From: Siphonodentalium dalli
Lineage: Eukaryota; Mollusca; Scaphopoda; Gadilida; Siphonodentaliidae
NCBI GenBank assembly: GCA_032622095.1
Contig: CP136069.1
Span: 14,802,450-14,866,449 of the forward strand
DNA: 64,000 bases
Reading direction: 5' to 3'
The first letter of the stretch is position 1. Each line of letters begins with the position of its first letter. A program made the translations under genes and the position numbers. This document shows, in pieces, positions 11,393 to 20,889 of the stretch. The notes below the pieces were generated by a model. It did no database searches and was not told the origin of the DNA. It worked only from the letters and a program-made list of their open reading frames with translations.

Positions 11393-11716
11393 GTGAAACG
11401 TGTCAACGAGGAGATGGACACATTCAAAAGTTTGTTTAAATGCCTCAGCAATGACGCGGAAGCAGTGAAAGTGTGGTCAGATCAGGTTGATCGATGCAGA
11501 GTTTGTTCTCTTTCTAAAAAAATACAGACGATTGAAAGAATACCAGAATCGACTGAAAACACCTCCACACATAACACTATCATGAATAAAATGGACCAGC
11601 TAACCAAACTCGGATATAATAATGAATGGGCTGAGGATGAAGCGATGAGAAAATTCAAGAAACTCCTAGAAATAAATCATTGTCCGAAGATTCAGACAAT
11701 GAATACATTTCAATAA
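11393..11716 (+). CDS. Orphan ORF in the core of the foldback element
   Basis: An open frame of up to 107 codons; the formal start is GTG and the first ATG is 11 codons in. The protein is charged, with two Cys residues in CRVC, a predicted helical character, and no recognised domain. It sits exactly in the single-copy core between the two inverted arms, where foldback elements sometimes carry unrelated coding cargo. The frame is open only about 10 codons upstream of the GTG. It could be an exon fragment, a captured segment or chance. I assign no function. Confidence 0.35.
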   Translation: MKRVNEEMDTFKSLFKCLSNDAEAVKVWSDQVDRCRVCSLSKKIQTIERIPESTENTSTHNTIMNKMDQLTKLGYNNEWAEDEAMRKFKKLLEINHCPKIQTMNTFQ

Positions 11717-11719
11717 ACT

Positions 11720-11995
11720 TCATCAAAATTTTATTCTTGTCATCGTCATATATTTATATTTTGGTGGGAGACAAGACTGAGGAGAGAGAGAAACATACTT
11801 ACTGATAAAAGGTACATTAAGAGCCCGAAAATTTGAAGTTTTAAAATTGGTAAATTTTATTTCAATTCGTGAAAAATTTGAAGATTTTAAATTTGAAATT
11901 GCTTTTTTTTATCGCTTGAAAAAATTGAAATGAAATTTTGTTGTATCATTCTTGAAAACAAAATTTATTTTAGAAATTTTAAAGTTAAATATTTT
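11720..11995. other. Core of foldback element, non-coding part
   Basis: A T/A-rich stretch with repeated AAATTTGAAG/AAATTTT motifs between the orphan ORF and the right arm. Nothing else was recognised. Confidence 0.4.
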
Positions 11996-12684
11996 GTTCT
12001 GTGTCCTTTCACCCACTACGATTGCCGCGTGTCCCTTTGTTATTTATTTATTTATTATTTATTATATGTCGCTTTAACATTCACAGACCGAGATTTCCTC
12101 GTGTCCTTTTAACATTCTCCACCGTGAATGCATTGTCTCCATTTAAAATTCACACATTGCGAGTGCATTGTATCCCTTTAACATTCACACTGTGAGTACC
12201 TCGTGTCCCTATAACATTATCATACCGAGAGTGCCGTCCCTTTAATATTCACGCATTGCGAGCGCATTGTCGCCCTTTAATATTCACACACTGAGTGCAT
12301 TGTGTCCGTTTGACATTCACAAACTGAGTGCAATGTCTCCCTTTAACATAATATAAGGTAAGACCTATTAGGAACATAATTCAGGGCGAGTCTCCCCATT
12401 GTTCGTCGAAATCATCACGTAATATACATAACAGTACACCCCATAACGTAATATACCTGTTACGAACGTACGTCATTCGTAAGGAGTGACACGGCCCACT
12501 GTTCAGTGAGGTCATCACGTAATACACAAAAGTACTGCAGCTTCAATAGGCGGGGTACTTTTCGAGACGTCACAAAATGCGTGGGTGGCCCCTAAACGGG
12601 GGATATCATCATATGAGTATTCCAGTCACGAAAATTTGCTTGAAAATTAATGCAAGTCTGAACTTTGGCACTGTATGAGATCGG

Positions 12685-13041
12685 TTAGTGTAGATAAACC
12701 GGCTGGCAGAAGAATATTGGCATATAGTTCATTGTAATGAAGTTATAGACATAACCAGCTTTGTAACTAAACACTGAACTATTCGTTTTGAGTACATTTT
12801 GGTGCGAATCGTTTTGATATTTTAGAAAGGAGTCGCGACAGATTGCACGCACGAAATACTTTGTGGGTGTCGACGTATCTAACGACGCTTCGTGGATCTT
12901 CTGAACAAAGAACGTTCTTAATATTTCCTCTGAACCTTCTGAATAATGGCATTGAGAATATTGTCTAGTCATTCTGGTATGAAATGCAGTCTTGTGTGAT
13001 CGTTCTCCGCAGAAAAGGCAGTGGGTCTCCCCTCTCGTCAT
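12685..13041 (-). CDS. Small ORF of unknown function with CxxC/H motif
   Basis: A 118-residue open frame starts at MTRGETHCLFCGERSHKT. The N-terminal C-x2-C followed by H residues (CLFCGERSHK...H) looks like the start of a zinc-binding motif of the kind seen in many uncharacterised invertebrate transposon-associated proteins. The remainder has no recognisable features and its C-terminus is hydrophobic and aromatic-rich. There is no partner gene nearby; it lies just outside the foldback element. It may be a decayed exon or chance. Confidence 0.25.
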   Translation of the reverse strand: MTRGETHCLFCGERSHKTAFHTRMTRQYSQCHYSEGSEEILRTFFVQKIHEASLDTSTPTKYFVRAICRDSFLKYQNDSHQNVLKTNSSVFSYKAGYVYNFITMNYMPIFFCQPVYLH

Positions 13042-13130
13042 GTCAAAGAATATATGTCAATCAAGGCAAATCAATAAAGGTATGCAGAATAAAGATACAC
13101 ACAATTGGAAATACTTTAACATTTCACAAA

Positions 13131-14100
13131 TGATCAATGAAAATAACACATCTATCGAAACCGATATATTGAAAAATATCACCAATGTAAATAACACATC
13201 TAATGATGAATAACATCAATGTAAATAGCACATCTATTAAGAATATCATCAATGTAAATAACACATCTATTTAAGAATATCATCAATGTAAATACCACAT
13301 CTATTTAAGAATAACATCAATGTAAATAACACATCTAATTAAGTATATCATCAATGTAAATAACACATCTAATTAAGAATATCATCAATGTAAATAACAC
13401 ATATATAGAACCCGATATAATGAGGAATATCATCAATGTAAATAATACATCCAGGGTCCGCGCTGGACCGAAATTTACTTTTGCCAAATAATTTGCCAAA
13501 TGAAAATATTTTTTGCCAAATTATTTTAGCACTTGCCAAATGTGGTTTGAACGACTTTAGATATCGATAGAAAAGCAGTTTGTTTATAATTAATTAATCT
13601 CTGTTGTAGTTTATCATACAACAATAAGGCAATCACCGAACAATACAATGGTTGAAGGATTGCTTCATCAAAAGGGCACACCACAGAAGGATTAGTAATC
13701 CCTCCAACCATCAGTACTAATGCTATGAGATTAACTTAATAGAGGTGTTAAATTTTCCGAAACCTTATAAAACACCACTAATATAATTATGTTATAAGAG
13801 TTTCCTGAAATGAATGGTAATGCATGATTGACCAATATTGTTCAAATTACTTGGGGAATTCAAGAGTGACTTGCCAAAACGTTTGCCAAATGAAAATATT
13901 TTTTGCCAAATGTGAATTATTTTTGCCATTGGCAAATTTGGCAAGTGACAGCGCGAACCCTGAATACATCTAATGAAGAATATCATCAATGTAAATAACA
14001 CATCTAATGAAGAATATCATCAGTGTATATAACACATATATAGAACCCGATATAATGAGGAATATCATCAATGTAAATAACACATCTATCGAACTCGATT
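13131..14100 (+). repeat. About 34-bp minisatellite split by an insertion
   Basis: Units of the form ATCATCAATGTAAATAACAC followed by ATCTAATTAAGAAT repeat about ten times from 13131 to 13451 and resume at 13963-14100. A longer variant containing GAACCCGATATAATGAGG occurs on both sides. The array is interrupted by the hAT-like element listed separately. Confidence 0.9.
13452..13962. mobile_element. hAT-like non-autonomous element, 8-bp target duplication
   Basis: The termini are CAGGGTCCGCGCTG (left) and CAGCGCGAACCCTG (right), inverted with one mismatch. They are flanked by a perfect 8-bp duplication AATACATC (13444-13451 and 13963-13970) that lies within the minisatellite unit. An 8-bp duplication and a CAGGG start are the hallmarks of hAT elements. 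Sub-terminal TTTGCCAAAT motifs recur at both ends, as expected for hAT transposase binding sites. The 511-bp unit has no coding capacity, so it would depend on a transposase supplied elsewhere. Confidence 0.9.
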
Positions 14101-14208
14101 TTCTGAAGATAATCATCATCAAAACATATTATATATAATTAAAGGTTTGACTTCACAAAAGGAGGCGTGTGAACCATTTTTAATTTTCCTGAAATTTTGC
14201 GAAAACGC

Positions 14209-14378
14209 TGTGCCAATGCATTCTCTTATATGCGAGTCTCCCATAGGGAGCCCGCGTATAAGATAATACATTGGCCTATCAATATTTACCTTGACATTGC
14301 TAGCCAATGTAGTATCGTATATATGCGAGGCTTCCAATGGCAGACTCGCGTATGTAAGAGAATGCACTGGCACGGGAT
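14209..14378. mobile_element. Inverted pair of palindromic modules (diverged)
   Basis: Two hairpins: the first (14209-14277) pairs CCAATGCATTCTCTTATATG with TATAAGATAATACATTGG around CTCCCATAGGGAG. The second (about 14302-14376) has the same arms in inverted orientation with a GGCTTCCAATGGCAG centre. Together they match the paired modules at 33.8 and 38.9 kb but are more diverged and closer together. The pair starts and ends with CTGTGCC/GGCACGGG. Confidence 0.7.
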
Positions 14379-14639
14379 TGTAGTGCTGCATCAGCAATGC
14401 TCGTGTCATGAAAGAGTTAATGGACCCAGAGGTGAATGCAACAGATAATGCGAATAACGGATTGCTTGACGATGTCAGTATTCGAAGACAAAGTCACGTT
14501 GAAATTCCATGCATATGTTTCGCTGTGGTGTATACAAATAGTGTATCACTTTATGGTATGGTGTATATAGATTCCGATGTATCAACTAATATATATGAAT
14601 CGAAGACATATGTCAAGAAATAGAGAATACCTACATTTT

Positions 14640-14745
14640 TTGTTTGAATACCGAAATATCTCATGAGTGAAATATCGAATTTTCATGAGCGGCCGCAAGA
14701 CACGAGTGAAAATTCGGTATTTCTTTCCAGACACGATATTCACCA
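14640..14745. mobile_element. Hairpin MITE fragment
   Basis: GAATACCGAAATATCTCATG and ATATCGAATTTTCATGAG fold against ACGAGTGAAAATTCGGTATTTC around a GCGGCCGC-containing centre. The unit is short and palindromic, with no coding sequence. Confidence 0.5.
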
Positions 14746-14914
14746 TCCTCTTGTTTTTCATGCGCAATCCATATGCATGTGGCGATTTGTCACGTTACTA
14801 TGGTTACATTGTTCGTCTACTCGAAAATACGTGCACTTCAGTCAATTCATCTCCTCACATTTGCCTGAAATATCGAAGTAATCTTATCACTTTGCATAAT
14901 CTATAAAACGGGGA

Positions 14915-15340
14915 AACCTAGGTAACTGGAGCGTTAAACAGACGTAACTAGAGTGTTGAACCGAGATAACTAGAGTGTTAAATCGAGATAACTAGAGTGC
15001 TAAACCCAGGTAATTAGAGTGTTACACACAGGAAACTAGAGTGTTAAACCAAGGTAACTACAGTGTTAAACCCAGGTAACTATAGCGTTAAACCGAGGTA
15101 ACTAGAGTGTTTAAACCCAGGTAACTAGAGTGTTGAACCAAGATAACTAGAATGTTAAACCGAGATAACTAGAGTGCTAAACCGAGATAACTAGAGTGTT
15201 AAACCGAGGTAACTAGAGTGTTAAACCGAGGTAACTACAGTGTTGAACCGAGGTAACTACTGTGTTAAACATATGTAACTGGAGTGTTAACCGATATAAC
15301 TACAGTGTTAAACCGATGTAACTAGAGTGTTGAAGCACGG
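14915..15340 (+). repeat. 22-23 bp minisatellite, roughly 18 copies
   Basis: Head-to-tail copies of GTAACTAGAGTGTTAAACCGAG with scattered changes (GATAAC, CCCAGG, TACAGTG). Units are contiguous without unique spacers, so this is not a CRISPR-like array. Confidence 0.93.
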
Positions 15341-16317
15341 GTAGATATAGGATTGGGTCGATGAAATACCATTCCCGCCAAAAAACAAAACCAATGACAT
15401 TTTTTTATGAAATCCCCCCCTGCACATACACCTATATGCGGAATTATATGGATTTCTTTGTGATGTTCTGGGCATCAGAAGAAGTCAATTAAAGGCATAG
15501 TATGTACTTGTTCGTGTGCATGAAACTGATAAATTAGTATTGAGGTGCAATGTCAACTGGAAGAGGAGTGTAGCATTCTACTAACATCGCCGATAAATAT
15601 TTACATCTCGATTCGGGACGCAACTATCGGAGATAAACTAACGAAAACGATTTTGCCATGCAGTCTCTGCATTTAATTAGTATATAAGAATGACTGTGTG
15701 TTGTCAATTTAGATATAACATTTGTAAAAATAACTACTTTGAACAAGATTATTCTCCATTTCTATTTGATCACACTACCGGAGTGTTTCACATCACTTTA
15801 ATACATATATCTATTTAAATGCGAACTTGACGACATACCTCGATAACCCCTATTGAAGTGATAAAGATCAAGCGTCTAGCATGTAACGTTCCTTGTTGTA
15901 ATCTTATGCTGTTATTGGTATGTATTGATCGACATATTCCATTCCCCAACCGCGACGAGAGGGAGAACGTATGCCCATTGTTATTTTTATGAAAGGAACG
16001 CGGAGGTCCATGCAATTTCATAAAAGAACGTGTTCTTGAATCCCCTATGTATAATATATGCATCACAATATTATTCGAATTAAATGTGTTCACATGTAGA
16101 TCATAGTCATTTTTATAACCATCCGATTTGATAACATAAAACCATAATATGTACGTCACCATATACACCAGAAAGTAATTAAATCAGACCAACAAGCCAA
16201 TTATGAGGTTTTGACATCGACTTTCAAAAGAGGAAGTTTTAGCACGATTTGAGTTATCGTCAGCCTAGAACAAATTCCAATTATCCTACCTTATACGTAT
16301 AGAAGAGGGGCGTCCAC
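15341..16317. other. Unassigned stretch
   Basis: About 1 kb of AT-rich sequence without tandem repeats, terminal repeats or recognised coding sequence. A 117-codon minus-strand open frame (15815-16168) has no recognisable domain. Confidence 0.45.
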
Positions 16318-16545
16318 GTAATACAATGTGTACCGGAGATGTACGACTGTCAGTCAACTAACTATGATACGGAGATATGTAATAAAAATAGAACCGCATG
16401 AGTGTCTGGAATTTGACGAATTATCACACTCGATTTGTTGGCGGAACGCGATACCTCTTACGCGTCCCGCACTCGATGTATCGCTCCGCCAACAAATCTC
16501 GTGCGATAATTTCATCAAAATCCAGACACTCATGCGGTTCTATCT
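16318..16545 (+). mobile_element. Hairpin MITE family M1, copy 1
   Basis: The core 16390-16541 is a long hairpin: AGAACCGCATGAGTGTCTGG pairs with CCAGACACTCATGCGGTTCT, and CGATTTGTTGGCGGAACG with GCTCCGCCAACAAATCTCG. A shoulder (TGTGTACCGGAGATGTACGA, GGAGATATGTAATA) precedes it. The same shoulder plus hairpin occurs in opposite orientation at about 51969-52198, so the whole about 225-bp unit is a dispersed element. Confidence 0.8.
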
Positions 16546-16647
16546 ATGTATATCACACAGAAGCGGACGATAATAAAGAGCGTTTTTGTATTTGTTTTCG
16601 ACATGCTATCTATGGATGGTATTGCGGATTTCAACTATGCCTGTGTT

Positions 16648-17165
16648 AGGAATGAGGGTGATCGTATGTCGTTGTGGTAGGAATGAGGGTGATCGTATGT
16701 CGTTGTTCTTTTGCCTGTTGAACTGAAATTTTATTTTACTTATGTTGACTAATATTGTGTAAAAATCTGACAATCCGCACATACAAATCCATATATATAA
16801 ATATATAGATGCAAATTCATACATAAATACAAATCCATACATACAAAACATACAAACAAATCCATACATACAAATCAATACATATAAATCCACTCATACA
16901 TATCCATACATAGCAATCCATGCATACATATAAATCCATACATAGATGTATATCCATACATACAAATCGATACAAAGAAGTCCATACATAAAATACACAC
17001 ATACGCATCCATACATACATCCATACATACATATAAATCCATATATACAAATCCATAGATATTTCAAGTATTAATCAACCCATATCATTCCAGACCTTTA
17101 CCACGATGAGAGTGAGTACAGCATATCATTCCAGTCCTTTACCACGGTGAGAGTGAGTACATAAT
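16648..17165. repeat. Short duplications and CATA-rich microsatellite
   Basis: A 32-bp block (GGAATGAGGGTGATCGTATG) is duplicated at 16648-16705. From about 16770 to 17060 imperfect ATCCATACATACAAAT units dominate. A 40-bp block (CATATCATTCCAG, TTTACCACG, GAGAGTGAGTAC) is duplicated at 17083-17160. Long minus-strand open frames here simply read the repeat (Met/Tyr/Cys-rich). Confidence 0.85.
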
Positions 17166-17469
17166 ATGAATGAGACTTTATTTACATATAAAGGCACCCA
17201 ATGTCTTCAGAGTGGGTTCACGGGAAATGATATACATTTGATAACAGTCTGTAAAACAGCTATTACCAACAAGAACATGTAACAATGTATCGATTACCAA
17301 CAAGCACATGCAACAATATATCGATTTAGTTCTTGTTTTCATTATGAATAGCTCTCTAAATGGCGAGATTTCGTACGTTTAATCCATTGGTGTGTAAACA
17401 CCACTCCTGTAGTGACTTTACCGATACAAGTCCAATTAAATACTAAAATTAGAACAAAACTTAACGGTA

Positions 17470-17637
17470 AACATTGGAAAAGGTCAAAGATTTGAAAAAT
17501 ATTCTAAAATCATATTTAGACTAAATATGTGAACTTAATACGCGATCAGAAATACATTGGAAATGGTCAAAGATTTGAAAAATATTCTAAAATCATATCT
17601 AGACTAAATATGTGAACTTAATACGCGATCAGCAATG
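17470..17637 (+). repeat. About 80-bp tandem duplication
   Basis: ACATTGGAAAAGGTCAAAGA through ACTTAATACGCGATCAG occurs twice back to back (about 17472-17548 and 17553-17631), nearly identical. Confidence 0.9.
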
Positions 17638-17827
17638 TTTGTTGACAAATCACTGTAACAGTTTTGTTTCCTGTCAGCATTTCATGCAATTTTCCGTGTT
17701 CTTCTTAATGGAGATATTTATACAAAATTATATATGTTTTGCACATTTACCCACTGTCATTGCCTTGGGTACCTTTAAGTCATTTAGTAGTATTCCATTC
17801 AAACAACTTTCAAACACGACCAACATA

Positions 17828-17995
17828 ATGCACAGGGCTCGAGTACGAATATGAGGCAAACTGACGGGGGCTCTGTATGATGGCCAGCGGGGGGGGGGGC
17901 AGCATGCACAGGGCTCGAGTACGAATATGAGGCAAACTGCAGGGGGGTTCTATATTAAGGCAGGGTGGGGGCAGGATGCATAGGGCTATGAGTAT
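17828..17995 (+). repeat. Duplicated block with G runs
   Basis: GCACAGGGCTCGAGTACGAA ... GAGGCAAACTG occurs at 17829 and 17907, each followed by a G-rich run; a shorter third trace is at 17976. Confidence 0.75.
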
Positions 17996-18600
17996 GAGGA
18001 TGCATCGATTTTAAAATGGCTGCTCTTGTCATACCTATTATTGTTGTCACTGAAATTTATACCATAATCTGTCTATACGAGAGATGTTCTTGCACAATTA
18101 TTCTCAATTTTTAATTTTGATATCGTTACAGGCTCTATTTTAAAGGAATTCAAAACCAATCTGAACATCTGGGATTGTAAGCAAGTAAAATTTTATTAAA
18201 ACATAAGATTTGTAAGACTTTTATCTCGAATGAGAGGTGAGTGTAACAACGAGGCGACTATAGCTCCTTAGAATGAGCCCCACGTGACTTCTATAAACCT
18301 CATTTTTGACGTCACGGGCCATGTGCATTCGGTCGGATTTACAGCCTCACTTCGCACACATACGGGTCGGTGTCTGAGAAGCATTCCCAGGTAGCCATCA
18401 CATAATTATTATTATGCGACAGGTATATACAATGAGATTTTACCAGCGGCTCACCAGGCCACCAATCAATAAATGGAAGCGCCGTCCCCTCTCTGGGTCT
18501 ATATACGCCACTGTCATCTAGAGCTTTACCATCGATCCACAGGATATCTGTAAGAAGAAATCATGTCGTGTTACACATATACGCCATTATGTGGATTTTT
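17996..18600. other. Unassigned stretch
   Basis: No coding sequence, tandem repeat or terminal repeat recognised. Confidence 0.4.
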
Positions 18601-18605
18601 ACCTG

Positions 18606-18765
18606 CACACACAGGGGGGAGGTCGGAAAAAAATTTCAGGCACGTATGGCATTTTTTCCCTTTCGATCATTTTTTGTACCCACCCACCGCCAATTTTTTT
18701 TCCGTTTTCGGCAGTTTTTTCCGACCATTTTTTGACACCCACCCCCCTTTTAACACTAAAATCGA
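18606..18765 (+). repeat. G/C-run repeat family R3, partial copy
   Basis: GGGGGGAGGTCGGAAAAAA, TTTCAGGCACGTATGGCA, and later CCATTTTTTGACACCCACCC match, in order, the left half of the element at 62810-63130. Long open frames on both strands across this block are low-complexity reading of the repeat. Confidence 0.7.
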
Positions 18766-19029
18766 GAGGTTCTTTTGTTTTGCAATGCAACGCCCTTGAA
18801 CTTCGTTCGCTGTAACGCGATTGGTCAGTTACCGCTGTCAGTCAATAATTTGAGATTCGTCAATTCACACCAAGTTCTCAGCTGTTATGTTCGGATATTA
18901 GAACCCATTGCCATATTATATAGTTTATTTTGTGTATACTAGTATAATATAGTTATTTTGAGTACCTTTATATACCAGTAGTGTGGATAGCAATGCATAT
19001 ATATATGTGCATATGTATATTGATTCAAC

Positions 19030-19645
19030 GGATTCAGTGGTTTTGTTCATTAGTCTATCAAATTTGCGGGGAAAACATGACCACCAGCAGTACACCCTGC
19101 CAAATTTCAAATTTGAATCAATTGGCGCACCCTGAAGCCAGCATTTATTGGAGAACTGTTTCTCGTGTGGATATTTTGGGTCACCACTAGATGGGAGCCA
19201 TATATTTTTCTCAAAATTTCCTTGTGAAAACATCACTGCCAGCGTGATCTTGAGTTTTACTATTTTTATGGCTAAATAATTTGGTTGATCCTACAGACGA
19301 CATACATTGTCCGATCGCCACCAGATTCCACAATGATCTTCTGGATAACCAGGGTGAGAGTGATCTATTTTCCCCCCGAATTTCGTTAAAAACATGACCA
19401 CAGACAGCAATTTTGTATCTTACTCTTTGTATGACTGAATTCTTTTCTTTAGCACCTCTGCAGACCACATCCCTCATCTGATAGTCACCAAACTTCATAT
19501 TGATCTTCGGGGTGACCACTAGATGGGAGCTATCGAATGAGTTTAATTGTTTTGGAAAACATGGTCGCCAACAGCCATCTTCTTTTTTGCTTTTTATATA
19601 CATGTATATCTCTTTGTGCGTATAGCCAGTATTACTTGGGTAGTT
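19030..19645. repeat. Diverged about 160-bp tandem repeats (family R4)
   Basis: Blocks such as AACATGACCACCAGCAG, AACATCACTGCCAGCGTGAT, AACATGACCACAGACAGC and AACATGGTCGCCAACAGCC, each followed by a ...TTTTACT/CTTTG(T)ATG...AATT motif, recur at roughly 160-bp spacing. The same layout, better preserved, is at 57.1-57.7 kb. Confidence 0.6.
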
Positions 19646-19689
19646 CAACTTTCCACATTCCTGTCGTCATTTAAAATATAAAAATTTAC

Positions 19690-19935
19690 CTGATACATGT
19701 AGTCCAATGAAAATTAACAAGCGTCCATGAATTAAATTTACCTATGATCCTATTATTCCTCACAATCACATGCACCCTTCAAAATTTTGTTTCGTTGTAT
19801 CTAATTTTTAATGACCCTTATGGTAATATTGATATAGATACATTTGTCAAACATTTCTTTGTACAATATACAGGCATAAAGTTAGTAACTAAATCTAGAA
19901 ATAGATAATACTAGCAGGTTAGCCCGCCACTGGCG
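19690..19935 (+). repeat. Dispersed repeat R5, copy 1
   Basis: Nearly collinear with 55080-55325: TGATACATGTAGTCCAATGA, AATTAACAAGCGTCCAT, GATACATTTGTCAAACATTT and TACTAGCAGGTTAGCCCGCC. It ends at the motif CTAGCAGGTTAGCCCGCCAC, which starts the next family (R6), so two repeats are habitually joined here. Confidence 0.8.
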
Positions 19936-20094
19936 GCATTCGTCAGAAACATGACAATTTTAAAATTTTAAAATTATTTTTTTTAGTTAATTTTAATAAT
20001 TAATTTTTTTGTTTTTCAATGAGTTAATATAAAAAAAAAATTTATAACCTGAGTTAATTGTTCATTTTTCCCGATTTTGACATTGAATTGATCA

Positions 20095-20215
20095 TTTTCA
20101 AGGTCAAGGTCAGGTCGGGGTCACAATTTAACCCGTCCATGACACTTCCCGTAGGTAGCAAGTTTGAGCTCAATCGGTTCGAGTCTATAAAGGACACACA
20201 CATATATATATAATT
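20095..20215 (+). repeat. R6 terminus with TA/CA-rich tail
   Basis: GTAGGTAGCAAGTTTGAGCT, CAATCGGTTCGAGTCTATAA, AGGACACACACATATATATA: a conserved 3' end running into a simple tail. Similar ends occur at 20755-20885, 56050-56105, 56110-56145, 56525-56605 and 60560-60650. The organisation (constant end plus CA/TA tail) suggests a SINE or the 3' end of an RTE-type retroelement; the class is an inference. Confidence 0.6.
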
Positions 20216-20224
20216 TGTGGGTAC

Positions 20225-20500
20225 CCGTTTCAAGGTGAAGAAGACATAAGAATCACACAACACGCAGTACCCGTCCCTAAAATAGGTATGATTTAAGGTA
20301 CATCTGGCGGAAAAACTGACCCAATGAAAATTTCCCCCGTTCCTAGGAACCAGACATAAGAATCACACAACACGCATTTATCACACAACACGCAGTACCC
20401 GTTCCTAAAAGATGTATGATTGAAAATTTCCCCCGTTCCTAGGAACGACAGACATAAGAATCACACAACACGCATGTTTTCTTTTCCGATGAGTTAATTC
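20225..20500 (+). repeat. Short tandem duplications
   Basis: The block CATAAGAATCACACAACACG occurs four times in about 250 bp. It is combined with AAATTTCCCCCGTTCCTAGG (twice) and CAGTACCCGT(T/C)CCTAAAA (twice). Confidence 0.8.
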
Positions 20501-20639
20501 TGCCTTTTTAATCAAGATAAATGCATTTCGCGTTTTTCGTCCGTAGTTTCGTAGGCACTTGCGAGCGTTTAGCAACGTCAATGACAATAAAGAGCGTTAG
20601 TCGGTTAAAAACTCCAAATATGGTCAATATAAAGATTGT

Positions 20640-20886
20640 GACTCCTTAACCCCCGATGTGCCGTTTGCGGTGATTTTGATGATTGGGAGTGGATAATGAG
20701 TGCTCAGAGCTTGTCCAAAACGCGACGTTGACCATTCCCGTGGGTTTTTACCCTTAGATAGGAAATTTGAGCTCGATCCGACCAGCCGTTTTCGATTCTA
20801 TGAAGTACCCACACACACACACACACCCTCACATACACACACACACCCTCTCCCTCACCCTCACACACACACATATATATATATAT
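20640..20886 (+). repeat. R6 copy abutting the Penelope-like element
   Basis: GACTCCTTAACCC...TGCGGTGATTT, GTGCTCAGAGCTTGTCC, AAATTTGAGCTCGATCCGAC, CGTTTTCGATTCTATGAAGT and a long (CA)n/(TA)n tail match 56430-56605. The tail ends exactly where the Penelope-like reverse transcriptase sequence begins, so this insertion or the junction defines the 3' limit of that element. Confidence 0.75.
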
Positions 20887-20889
20887 GGA

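Larger units (their letters stand above)
10985..12615. mobile_element. Foldback-type element with minisatellite arms
   Basis: The left arm (about 10985-11380) is the reverse complement of the right arm (about 12190-12615), through shared blocks such as GGAACATAATTCAGGGCGAG, TAATATTACGTGATGA-like sequence, GGGGTACTTTTCG and TTATATTATGTT. The inner part of each arm is a run of about 35-40 bp units of the type GTGTGAATGTTAAAGGGACACAATGCACTC. The right arm has several more units, reaching in to about 12000, so the arms are unequal. Foldback-family transposons are known for long inverted arms built from internal tandem repeats; that is the best fit. The central 0.6 kb holds an orphan ORF. Confidence 0.7.

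Noticed and set aside
14915-15340. Regular short repeats as a CRISPR-like array
   Set aside because: Units are contiguous, with no unique spacers, and the context is a eukaryotic repeat region.
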